Shown: piece after piece, positions 31,410 to 43,263 of the stretch
Position numbering within the stretch: the first letter of the stretch is position 1
Layout of the letters: the number at the start of each line of letters is the position of its first letter
Assembly: GCA_944392785.1 (NCBI GenBank)
Contig: CALXXW010000025.1
Coordinates: 1-43,263 of the forward strand
Length of the DNA: 43,263 nt
DNA from: an uncultured Alphaproteobacteria bacterium
GTDB taxonomy: Bacteria > Pseudomonadota > Alphaproteobacteria > CAAHEQ01 > UBA3637
Direction of reading: 5' to 3'
The notes under the pieces: generated by a model
Seen by the model: the letters and a program-made list of their open reading frames with translations, nothing else
Told to the model about the DNA's origin: nothing
Databases searched by the model: none
Made by a program: the position numbers and the translations under genes

Positions 31410-32543
31410 ATGAAAATCTTATTGGTACGGGATCGCAATGTTTTAAACACGAATTGGTTGGTTCTATACGCGAATTTATTGGCCGAGCGCGGTTATGAAA
31501 TCGTTATTGCCACCGATACCTATGCCAAGCTGGGCAAGTTGTCCGTTGGCATGACATTACATCCCAGCATTCGATTGATTAACCTTAATGCCCCGACGCA
31601 TAGCAAACTTCAAAATGTTTGGCGACGGTGGCGTGAAAAACTGCCTTTTCGATCCAGGCGTTTCTATCATGTTATTCTGTCGGAAAAGCCGGATGTTATC
31701 GTTTGTTATTTCCCAACGGATTTGTTTAATGTTGTTCGTTGGAAAAGGCCACAAATTCCTCTGATTCAGATGGTCCATGGGCATCCGGATATTGTTTTCG
31801 GTAAGTACCTTTTTAAACCTTGGCGGCGCTGGCGAGCCCGGCAGGCATTTAAGTGCGTGACGGTGTTCCAGGCGTTATTGCCGTCTTATATTTCCGCTGT
31901 GAAGTCTTTTTTCCCGAATCAGAGATGCGTCAGCATAGCCAATCCTGTAGCACAAATTCCTGCTGAACAGGCCGTGGATTTAAGTTGTGAAAAAAAGAAG
32001 ATAATTTATGTGGCTCGGGTTGAAAAGAACATTAAGCGTCAACATGTGTTGGTCGAGGCTTTCGGTCGTGTGGCTCGGGATTTTCCCGGATGGATTTTGG
32101 AGTTGTGGGGGCTTCAGAAGTATCCGGCCTATGATGTCGAACTGAAAAAGATTGCCGCGGCTCATGGTGTCTCAGAACGTGTGTTCCTCAAGGGATATAG
32201 CCGAGATATTGGTTCCGTTTATCGTTCGGCGGATATTCATGGATTCCCCAGTGCCAATGAGGGTTTTAGTTTGGCATTCGCAGATGGTATGGCTTATGGC
32301 TTGCCCTCGTTGGGATTCCGAGATACACCTTCGGTCAACGAGTTGATTGTGGATGGACAAAATGGTTTTTTGGCTGATGATTTGGATGATTTTACCGAGC
32401 GGTTGCGGCAACTGATGTCCGATCAGACATTACGGCGACGGATGGGCGCTCAAGCTCGACAAGACATGAAAGCCTACGCACCGAATCTGTTGGTTGATCA
32501 GTGGGAAGAGCTTTTTCATAGCTTGGTAGCCAAAGACAAGTAA
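31410..32543 (+). CDS. Family 4 glycosyltransferase
   Basis: A 377-residue GT-B fold retaining glycosyltransferase. The C-terminal nucleotide-sugar domain begins near residue 195 (KKIIYVARVEKNIKRQHVLVEAF) and has LKGYSRDIGSVYRSADIHGFPSANEGFSLAFADGMAYGLP. In the E-x7-E motif the second Glu is Asp. The N-terminal acceptor domain starts MKILLVRDRN and has LIQMVHGHPD. It probably extends a surface polysaccharide. It has an AAAAGGGGAA ribosome site and is likely cotranscribed with the upstream 515-residue protein. It converges with the recombinase gene, with five bases between the stops. Confidence 0.88.
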   Translation: MKILLVRDRNVLNTNWLVLYANLLAERGYEIVIATDTYAKLGKLSVGMTLHPSIRLINLNAPTHSKLQNVWRRWREKLPFRSRRFYHVILSEKPDVIVCYFPTDLFNVVRWKRPQIPLIQMVHGHPDIVFGKYLFKPWRRWRARQAFKCVTVFQALLPSYISAVKSFFPNQRCVSIANPVAQIPAEQAVDLSCEKKKIIYVARVEKNIKRQHVLVEAFGRVARDFPGWILELWGLQKYPAYDVELKKIAAAHGVSERVFLKGYSRDIGSVYRSADIHGFPSANEGFSLAFADGMAYGLPSLGFRDTPSVNELIVDGQNGFLADDLDDFTERLRQLMSDQTLRRRMGAQARQDMKAYAPNLLVDQWEELFHSLVAKDK

Positions 32544-32548
32544 TCGTG

Positions 32549-33160
32549 TCAAAAAATACCGATACCCAGCTCATGTTCACGAATATAGCGATAAAGGGTC
32601 ATCCGGTGTACATCCATTCTGTTGGCGATTTTTGAGATAGAAAATCCTCGATCGAGAAGAAGTTGGATTTCTTGACAGTGCAGATCTAATTTGCGTTGCT
32701 GATTTTTTTTCCCTCTTGGTCGACCCAGATGGCATCCATCGGCTTTCAATCGTTCTAAAGCTTCTCGTGTCCGCTGAGAAATTAAATTGCGCTCAATTTC
32801 TGCCGATAAACCAAAAGCAAAAGCCAAAACTTTGGATTGAATATCGGCACCCAGACGATAGTTGTCCTTAATTGTCCATACCTGGATTCCTTTATTCATA
32901 CAAAGATGCAGAAAGCTCATGACCTGCAGTAAATTCCGACCAAAACGAGAAATTTCGGTTGCAATCAGAATATCTCCTTGTTTCAGTTGAGAAAGCGCAT
33001 TCCCTAGTTTGCGTTTGTTGATACCGGTGGTTCCGCTGATCGTTTCTTCAATCCATTGGCTGATATCCAGTTGTTCCTGTTGGCAGAATTTTTTTATCTC
33101 AAATGATTGATTTTTAAGTGTTTGTTTGTCCGTGCTGACACGGATATATCCATAAATCAT
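32549..33160 (-). CDS. Mpi-like serine recombinase (DNA invertase family)
   Basis: A 203-residue small serine recombinase. The catalytic Ser9 is in YIRVSTD, with the arginine block EISRFGRNL (about 68-77) and KVLAFAFGLSAEIERNLISQRTREAL (about 110-137) forming the long E helix. A C-terminal helix-turn-helix (about 175-200, ISKIANRMDVHRMTLYRYI) completes it. The wording of the catalytic domain is strikingly close to Mpi, the master invertase of Bacteroides that flips capsule promoters. It is therefore a candidate phase-variation switch for the neighbouring glycan genes and a candidate for horizontal transfer. A strong AAAGGAGAA site precedes the ATG. Confidence 0.88.
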   Translation of the reverse strand: MIYGYIRVSTDKQTLKNQSFEIKKFCQQEQLDISQWIEETISGTTGINKRKLGNALSQLKQGDILIATEISRFGRNLLQVMSFLHLCMNKGIQVWTIKDNYRLGADIQSKVLAFAFGLSAEIERNLISQRTREALERLKADGCHLGRPRGKKNQQRKLDLHCQEIQLLLDRGFSISKIANRMDVHRMTLYRYIREHELGIGIF

Positions 33161-33168
33161 GGACTATG

Positions 33169-33283
33169 TTCTCCTTTATTTAGTTCTTAACCGGTGAAGT
33201 ATAACTTCATGTGTTCCTTATTTACCATAAAAAACAGACGGTTGGAATGTGAAAGTCTTGTTTTCTTGGCACATAAAGGAGAA
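33169..33283. repeat. 11-bp inverted repeat flanking the recombinase leader
   Basis: TTCTCCTTTAT (33169-33179) is the exact reverse complement of ATAAAGGAGAA (33273-33283). Each half contains a ribosome-site core pointing outward, and each is followed by CATGA within about 10 bases. The left half serves the recombinase. The pair could be recombination arms or a chance match of two ribosome sites. Confidence 0.4.
33195..33209. promoter_or_regulatory. 15-bp palindrome over a -10-like element upstream of the recombinase
   Basis: TGAAGT-ATA-ACTTCA is a perfect interrupted palindrome 35-50 bases upstream of the recombinase ATG. Read on the minus strand it contains TATACT, a good -10 hexamer. It may be an operator or a binding site of the recombinase itself (autoregulation); this is inference. 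Confidence 0.45.
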
Positions 33284-33345
33284 GATGCTCATGACTTTTC
33301 AACGTAAGCAAAAACAGTTATTGAGAAAATGGAGCCCTTTTCCGA

Positions 33346-35586
33346 TTAAGGTGAGACCGCTTCGACAAACCGAGCCAAAATTTTCTTCATGCCATGCTCA
33401 TCGAAATGAATTTCCAGACGCTCCCCTTCTTCCTTGATAACCGTTCCGTATCCGAACATCTCATGATAAACACGCTTGCCAACACGACGAGATGTCTTGG
33501 CACCGGGTTTGTTGAAAGGTAAACCTCTTTGAGGAGAGACAGAGTGGCTTTTCCATGAAAAAGAGTTATTTATATCCTGTTGAACCGCCCATCCCATGCG
33601 CCGATTGGTTTGATTATCGATATGTTCTTGCGGTAATTCATCAATAAAGCGGCTGGGAAGAGAATTTTGCCACGTGCCGTATATCCGACGATTGGCCGCG
33701 TAAGAAATCATCACCTGTTGACGAGCTCGCGTTATGCCCACATATGCTAAACGGCGTTCTTCTTCAAGACCGACATGACCGTTTTCATCTAGGGCACGTT
33801 GGTGGGGAAAGAGCCCTTCCTCCCATCCGGGTAAATACACATGATCGAACTCCAGTCCTTTGCTGGCATGCAGTGTCATGACGGTTAATTGTTCTTCCGT
33901 TGATTGTTCGTCACTTTCGGTGACCAAAGCCGCATATTCGATAAATTCTTGTAGTGAGTCAAAGTCGCTGAGCACATTCTGCAATTCTTTTAAATTTTCC
34001 ACGCGTCCTTCGGCATCGGCAGATTTATCCGTCTGCCACATCATCAGATAGCCGGATTCTTTTAAAATACGCTCCAGCAGTTGAGCCGGTTCTAGCTCTT
34101 GCCGAGCCTCTTGCCAATCTCGTATCAGGTTGGCAAAAGCCGTTATGGTTTTACGGACGGATGGTCGCAACTCGGCCCAGTCAATGGCGTCAAACAAGCT
34201 GAGATGTTTTTCACGTGCGGCTGTTTCCAGAGCCTTTAAAGCACCATCGCCGATTCCTCGTCGAGGTTTGTTAATAATACGTGTCAACGCTAAATCATCC
34301 GTCGTGTTTAAAACAAGGCGTAAATAGGCAACGGCATCTCGAATTTCTTCACGCTCATAAAACTTAAATCCACCGATAATTTTGTAAGGGATACCATATC
34401 GAATGAGTTCTTCCTCAAATGCTCGGGTTTGGAAAGACGCGCGAACCAAAATAGCCATGTGTGTCAAAGGTGTGCCGGCACGTTGATTGCCCTCGATTCT
34501 TTCGATGATTTTTTCGGCTTCTTGTTGACCGTTCCAAAAACCCTCAACACGGACCAAGTCACCGCTGTTATTGATGTCATCGGCAACCTTTAACGTTTTT
34601 CCCAGACGTCCTTCGTTATGTGCAATCAAGGCAGACGCGGCCCCTAAAATATGTGCGGTTGAGCGATAATTACGCTCTAGCCGAATAATCCGAGCCTCCG
34701 GAAAAACAGAGCCGAAATTTAAGATGTTATCAACATCGGCTCCACGCCAAGAGTAGATAGATTGATCATCATCACCGACACAACAAATGTTGTTATGTCC
34801 TTTGGCCAATAAACGCAGCAACATATATTGTGCCACATTGGTGTCTTGATATTCATCTACCAAAATATAATGGAATTGATTTTGGTATAACTTTAAAATG
34901 TCGGGATAGGCTTTGAAAAGCTCTAAAGGTTTTAACAATAAATCTCCGAAATCCACGGCATTCAGCTCTTTTAATCTATTCTGATAGATTTGATAGAAAC
35001 CCAACGCTTTACCATCGCAGAAGTTTGTGTTTTCCGCATCTGTGACGGCTGTCGGTATCAATCCTCGATCCTTCCAGCGTTGGATAATATCCAATAAAAT
35101 GCCGGGAGTGTATTTTTTGGTATCTATACCGTTGTCTTGCATAATTTGTTTTATCAAGCGCTCTTGATCATCGCTGCCCAATACAATAAAATGAGGGCTT
35201 AATCCACACTCTGCCGTAAACTTTTTCAAAATGCGCATACCTATGGCATGAAAAGTTCCCAGCCAAACCGAAAAAGCCTCTGGTCCAACCATATGCTCCA
35301 ACCGCTCTTTCATCTCGCGCGATGCTTTATTGGTAAAGGTGACGGCTAAAATTTGCCAAGGGTGAGCCAACCCGGCAGCCAGTAAATATGCTATACGTGT
35401 CGTTAAAACGCGTGTTTTTCCGGTTCCGGCGCCGGAAAGAACCAATAGGGGGCCCTTGGTTGTTTGAACAGCTTCACGCTGCTCGGGATTCAAATCAGCC
35501 AGAAAGGGAGGTTCCTGCCGTATCGGGCGCGCGTCCTCCGTTGACGGAACGGAGCAGACGGGATCTTCCAAATCAAAAATGTCCAT
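33346..35586 (-). CDS. uvrD: UvrD/PcrA-type superfamily 1 DNA helicase
   Basis: This 3'-5' helicase acts in nucleotide excision and mismatch repair and clears recombinase filaments. The 746-residue protein has all SF1A motifs in order: Q motif LNPEQREAV, Walker A GAGTGKT, Ia FTNKASREM, II DEYQDTN, III GDDDQSIYSWRGAD, IV RLERNYRS, V LMTLHASKGLEFDHV and VI YVGITRA. The C-terminal segment from about residue 690 resembles the PcrA/UvrD tail. It overlaps tcdA by 14 bp and is the last gene of the tatD-tcdA-uvrD operon. Confidence 0.95.
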   Translation of the reverse strand: MDIFDLEDPVCSVPSTEDARPIRQEPPFLADLNPEQREAVQTTKGPLLVLSGAGTGKTRVLTTRIAYLLAAGLAHPWQILAVTFTNKASREMKERLEHMVGPEAFSVWLGTFHAIGMRILKKFTAECGLSPHFIVLGSDDQERLIKQIMQDNGIDTKKYTPGILLDIIQRWKDRGLIPTAVTDAENTNFCDGKALGFYQIYQNRLKELNAVDFGDLLLKPLELFKAYPDILKLYQNQFHYILVDEYQDTNVAQYMLLRLLAKGHNNICCVGDDDQSIYSWRGADVDNILNFGSVFPEARIIRLERNYRSTAHILGAASALIAHNEGRLGKTLKVADDINNSGDLVRVEGFWNGQQEAEKIIERIEGNQRAGTPLTHMAILVRASFQTRAFEEELIRYGIPYKIIGGFKFYEREEIRDAVAYLRLVLNTTDDLALTRIINKPRRGIGDGALKALETAAREKHLSLFDAIDWAELRPSVRKTITAFANLIRDWQEARQELEPAQLLERILKESGYLMMWQTDKSADAEGRVENLKELQNVLSDFDSLQEFIEYAALVTESDEQSTEEQLTVMTLHASKGLEFDHVYLPGWEEGLFPHQRALDENGHVGLEEERRLAYVGITRARQQVMISYAANRRIYGTWQNSLPSRFIDELPQEHIDNQTNRRMGWAVQQDINNSFSWKSHSVSPQRGLPFNKPGAKTSRRVGKRVYHEMFGYGTVIKEEGERLEIHFDEHGMKKILARFVEAVSP

Positions 35587-36295
35587 TTTGATCTCCTTCT
35601 GATTGTTCCGTTAAAAAACGCAAGGCAATATGAGCCAAACGCAATCCGAATACTCCGGTTAATGTGATTAAACTCCCTAACTGTCGTGATTGAAAAGATG
35701 CCTTTTTCGGCGGCTCATCCGAGTAAACAACGGGAAAAGAGGGGACTTTACCCAATTTTTTTCGAAGATTTTTACGTAAATGAGCCGCCAAAGGACAAAC
35801 CTTCGTTTGATGAAAAAGGACTTCTTGAACATGAGAGGGATCTGTTCTCAGAGCCGCTCCCATCGAGGCGGCAAAGGGGATTTTTTCCGCTAATAAGTAC
35901 AAAATAAGTGCCTCTTTTGCCGCTAATGTATCAATAGCATCAAGCACAAAATCCGGTCGTTTTTCCAATAAAGAGGCACATGTTTTATCGTCTAGAAAAA
36001 AGTTGTTGCTTGAGATGTTCAAGTTGGGGTTGATGTCGTGAAGGCGTTGTCGTGCAGCCTCTGTTTTCGGTTGTCCCAGAGAACTATGAACGGCAAACAA
36101 TTGACGGTTAATGTTGCTTTCTTCAACAGTGTCACCGTCAATAAGCGTTAACTGACCGACCCCCGCCCGAGCCAAGGCTTCGGCTGCAAAACTACCGACG
36201 GCGCCGCAACCGACAATGGCGACATGGGCTTGTTGTAGAGCATGAAAAGCCTCTTCCCCTAATAACAATCGTGTCCGTGTAAATTGATCAGTCAT
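35573..36295 (-). CDS. tcdA: tRNA threonylcarbamoyladenosine dehydratase TcdA
   Basis: A 240-residue E1-like (ThiF/MoeB fold) enzyme that cyclises t6A37 of tRNA to ct6A using ATP. It has the nucleotide-binding GCGAVGSFAAEALARAGVG, DGDTVEESNINRQ with the Arg finger, DAIDTLAAKEALI, and the TcdA-type PLAAHLRKNLRKKLG and VVYSDEPP. The absence of a ubiquitin-like partner and of a ThiF or MoeB zinc CxxC pair favours TcdA over those relatives. It overlaps tatD by 8 bp. With mtaB in the same window it bears on the final state of t6A. Confidence 0.88.
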   Translation of the reverse strand: MTDQFTRTRLLLGEEAFHALQQAHVAIVGCGAVGSFAAEALARAGVGQLTLIDGDTVEESNINRQLFAVHSSLGQPKTEAARQRLHDINPNLNISSNNFFLDDKTCASLLEKRPDFVLDAIDTLAAKEALILYLLAEKIPFAASMGAALRTDPSHVQEVLFHQTKVCPLAAHLRKNLRKKLGKVPSFPVVYSDEPPKKASFQSRQLGSLITLTGVFGLRLAHIALRFLTEQSEGDQNGHF

Positions 36296-36944
36296 GTAAA
36301 AAAAGCTCCAAATTATAGGCCAGACGCTCCTCAGAAAGATTCAACCGATCCACCAGATCCGGAATTTCAACCGGGGATGCCAAGCCGTCCGGCGCATCGC
36401 TTTCAACAAACAGGCGATTTTCCGGAATAATATCAAGACAATGCGCATTGAGTGTCGAATAATAAGCATTCATCAATCGCAATTTTTGAACAATAACCTC
36501 ATTTCCCTGAAAACGATGGAATAGAAATTTGAGCTCTCGAAACGGAGCAATCAGATTTAACATATCCGGCCACGCCTTGACACAATGAACATGCACGATA
36601 CGTTGGAAATGAGAAGCTAAAGCCAGACACTGGGTAAAAACGGCTTTTTGTTTTTCATAAAAAGGTTTTGTCGCGTCCAGACCGATTTCTCCTACCATCG
36701 CCCAAGGATACTTTTTCAGGATATCCGTCAGCTGTAAAGACCAATCATCTGCCAGTTGTCCCACAAACCAAGGATGAACGCCGACGCAGGGGCGAACGCC
36801 CAAAACTCGCGAAGAAAGATCCAAGACATCTTGCCAGTTTTCGGGTCCGGTAGCATTACAAAAAAATGTGGTGACATTGCGGGCATGAGCATCTAAAAAA
36901 GCTTGATCGGGCATCAGATGCACATGAGCGTCAAAATAGGACAT
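36288..36944 (-). CDS. TatD-family metal-dependent hydrolase
   Basis: A 218-residue TIM-barrel hydrolase of the TatD group (3'-5' DNA exonuclease or related). The metal ligands are visible: DAHVHL near the N-terminus (HxH), VGEIGLD (Glu), HVHCVKAW (His), FHRFQGN (His) and ESDAPDG (Asp). It is about 40 residues shorter than typical TatD proteins, with loops trimmed in the second half. It is the first gene of the minus-strand operon, with AAAGGAG before its ATG. The substrate is not evident. Confidence 0.85.
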   Translation of the reverse strand: MSYFDAHVHLMPDQAFLDAHARNVTTFFCNATGPENWQDVLDLSSRVLGVRPCVGVHPWFVGQLADDWSLQLTDILKKYPWAMVGEIGLDATKPFYEKQKAVFTQCLALASHFQRIVHVHCVKAWPDMLNLIAPFRELKFLFHRFQGNEVIVQKLRLMNAYYSTLNAHCLDIIPENRLFVESDAPDGLASPVEIPDLVDRLNLSEERLAYNLELFLHD

Positions 36945-37052
36945 GATTTTCTCCTTTTTTGTTTCTTTTAAAAGCCAGTATACACTTTTTTATTGCAATT
37001 TAAAAGAAATAAAAATAACATGAAAGAAAATAATTGAAAGGCAGAAAACAAC

Positions 37053-38516
37053 ATGCGCTGGGGATTAGTTCTTTCTTTAGTCGGTTATATGATTATCGTT
37101 TGCGGTATGGCGATGATTATCCCAACCTTGACGGATGTTTTTGTCGGTGATGTGGAGGCGGCCAAACGATTTGCCGTGTCGGCGGCCTTAACGGTTGCCG
37201 TTGGTAGCCTTTTTCTGCTGCTTTTCCCAAGGGAGCATACTCCTTTTCGGATCAAAGAAATGTTCTTGACGACAACATTGGTATGGCTGAGTTATGCTTT
37301 TTTTTCAGCTTTGCCGTTTTGTTTGTCCGAATACCAAGTGTCTTTTACGGATGCCGTGTTCGAATCGATGTCCGGCTTGACGACGACGGGCTCAACGATC
37401 CTGACGGGGCTAGATACTCTTTCTTCCGGCCTGCTGTTATGGCGTTCCATGATACAGTGGTTGGGGGGTGTCGGGATTGTCATTGTGGCGATTATGATTT
37501 TCCCCATGCTGCGTATAGGAGGTATGCAGTTTTTTAACACGGAATCTTCCGCTCAATCTAACCGTGATGAACCGGCTATGGCAAAAACAACGCGGGCGAT
37601 TTTCGGGTATTTTATCGGGTTGACGGTTTTATGTGCTCTGGCTTTGTATGCGGCCGGCATGTCGGCTTTTGATGCCATTAACCATGCCATGACGTGTTTG
37701 GCAACGGGAGGCTTTTCAACGCATGATGCCTCAATCGCTTATTTTAACAGTCCGGCGATTGAGTGGATTTTGACGTTCTTCATGATGGTGGGCGGCTTGC
37801 CGCTCATGATGGGATTGTATTTGTTGCAACGTCAATGGGCGCCAATTCGTCATAATGAGCAAATTAAAACATATTTCCTTTTCTTGCTGGGAGTTATTGC
37901 TATATTAAGCTTGTTCCGTTGGCAATTTGACTGGGAGCGCTGGACGGAATTAGGCGCGATTATTCGATCCAGTGCTTTCAACGTTATCTCGATTGTGACA
38001 ACGACCGGTTATACCTCGGGCAATTACCAATTATGGGGTAATTTTGCCGTAGCTCTGTTTATGTTCTTATTAATGGCCGGAGCATGCACAGGGTCTACTT
38101 CCGGCGGCATCAAAATGTTTCGATTTACCGTTATGTTAAAAAGCGTTTCCATACGCTTAAAACATTTATTGCAACCCTATGGGGTGTTTATCGCTCGATA
38201 CGGAGAAACACCCATCTCTGATGATATTTTAATCAGTGTGCTGGTTTTCTTTGGATTATATTTGGGAACAGCTGTTGTGGCGACTCTTGGAATGACGTTG
38301 TGTGGCCTTGATTTTATGACGGGATTGTCCGGTGTTTTGACGGCTTTGAGCAACGTTGGCCCCGGATTAGGAACCGTTATCGGTCCAGATCAAACATTTG
38401 CGGCATTGCCGGACACGGCAAAATGGATTTTGACGTTTGTGATGCTTTTGGGCCGCCTGGAGTTCGTATCGGTTATTGTGTTGTTCTTTCCTTTTCTGTG
38501 GCGCAAACACGCCTAG
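37053..38516 (+). CDS. trkH: Trk-type potassium transporter membrane subunit TrkH
   Basis: This is the pore subunit of the Trk potassium uptake system, which usually works with the NAD-binding TrkA (not in the window). The 487-residue protein has about ten to twelve transmembrane helices in four membrane-pore-membrane units. Filter-like loops are present (SGLTTTGSTIL, TCLATGGFSTHD, VTTTGYTSGNY, LSNVGPGLG), and WLGGVGIVI follows the first. A long AT-rich intergenic region separates it from the divergent tatD operon. Confidence 0.95.
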   Translation: MRWGLVLSLVGYMIIVCGMAMIIPTLTDVFVGDVEAAKRFAVSAALTVAVGSLFLLLFPREHTPFRIKEMFLTTTLVWLSYAFFSALPFCLSEYQVSFTDAVFESMSGLTTTGSTILTGLDTLSSGLLLWRSMIQWLGGVGIVIVAIMIFPMLRIGGMQFFNTESSAQSNRDEPAMAKTTRAIFGYFIGLTVLCALALYAAGMSAFDAINHAMTCLATGGFSTHDASIAYFNSPAIEWILTFFMMVGGLPLMMGLYLLQRQWAPIRHNEQIKTYFLFLLGVIAILSLFRWQFDWERWTELGAIIRSSAFNVISIVTTTGYTSGNYQLWGNFAVALFMFLLMAGACTGSTSGGIKMFRFTVMLKSVSIRLKHLLQPYGVFIARYGETPISDDILISVLVFFGLYLGTAVVATLGMTLCGLDFMTGLSGVLTALSNVGPGLGTVIGPDQTFAALPDTAKWILTFVMLLGRLEFVSVIVLFFPFLWRKHA

Positions 38517-38594
38517 CCATTGGCGCAGAGCAGATGAAAATCCGCTTGAAATGAAAAGATTGATAAAAAAGTCTTTCCAAAACTAAAAAAAATA

Positions 38595-38603
38595 TGCTAT
38601 AAC
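38595..38603 (+). promoter_or_regulatory. Extended -10 promoter of the AsmA-family gene
   Basis: TGC-TATAAC (38595-38603) follows an A-rich tract, with the same ATATGCTATA core as upstream of the Sel1-repeat gene. It gives a leader of about 28 bases to the ATG at 38638. Confidence 0.5.
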
Positions 38604-38637
38604 AAGAAACAAGATGTTTTTTTTCGGGGGATATGAC

Positions 38638-43263
<4,626 letters not shown>

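Noticed and set aside
33249-33437. Plus-strand 62-residue frame near the recombinase
   Set aside because: Although a ribosome-like AAAGGAG precedes an internal ATG at 33285, most of the frame is antisense to the uvrD 3' end and has no recognisable feature. It is kept only as part of the inverted-repeat finding.

Overview
The window looks like a chromosomal segment of an alphaproteobacterium, probably one of the uncultured host- or gut-associated lineages. The evidence is a CcrM-type (GANTC) methyltransferase at the right edge, an initiator tRNA with the A29-U41 anticodon-stem pair common in alphaproteobacteria, the syntenic block miaB-phoH-ybeY-corC, and ftsEX lying divergent from an MJ0042-type zinc-ribbon protein. 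A prepilin-like protein with a G^RTMSE processing site and a Bacteroides Mpi-like recombinase fit a gut setting. The lineage is inference; no marker gene was compared.

Layout. 1-1.3 kb: a cysteine-rich pilin-like protein (minus). 1.4-5.4 kb: a minus-strand envelope operon ftsE-ftsX-ydcF-plsC-anmK. 5.5-17.3 kb: a long plus-strand series starting with a zinc-ribbon membrane protein and a Sel1 protein. It continues with miaB, phoH, ybeY, corC, mtaB and ftsY, then a large HEAT-repeat membrane transporter-like protein, a cyclic-nucleotide-binding-like protein and a parvulin foldase, and ends at a strong terminator. 17.4-20.6 kb: a D,D-carboxypeptidase with a SPOR domain, then a minus-strand Sel1 protein with a small membrane protein, and a Pal/OmpA lipoprotein.

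20.8-23.6 kb: the initiator tRNA gene has a perfect sigma70 promoter. Its 3' end plus terminator (41 bp) is repeated exactly 2.68 kb downstream. The AT-rich stretch between the copies carries a lipoprotein and a DUF4105 (Lnb-like) outer-membrane protein, and looks like an integrated island. A third partial copy of the tRNA 3' end lies inside.

23.9-33.2 kb: a surface-glycan region. It holds an MFS transporter divergent from neuA (CMP-sialic acid synthetase), a membrane-anchored protein that matches GT80 sialyltransferases in all the active-site blocks I can recall, an LptG-type LPS export permease, a GT2 and a GT4 glycosyltransferase, an unrecognised 515-residue protein and an Mpi-type DNA invertase. 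The simplest reading is a sialylated LPS or capsule, possibly phase variable. This is the most interesting part of the window.

33.3-43.3 kb: a minus-strand operon tatD-like - tcdA - uvrD/pcrA, then plus-strand trkH, a giant AsmA-family protein and ccrM (cut by the window end). miaB, mtaB and tcdA together indicate full hypermodification of tRNA position 37. No CRISPR array, rRNA or complete insertion sequence was seen.
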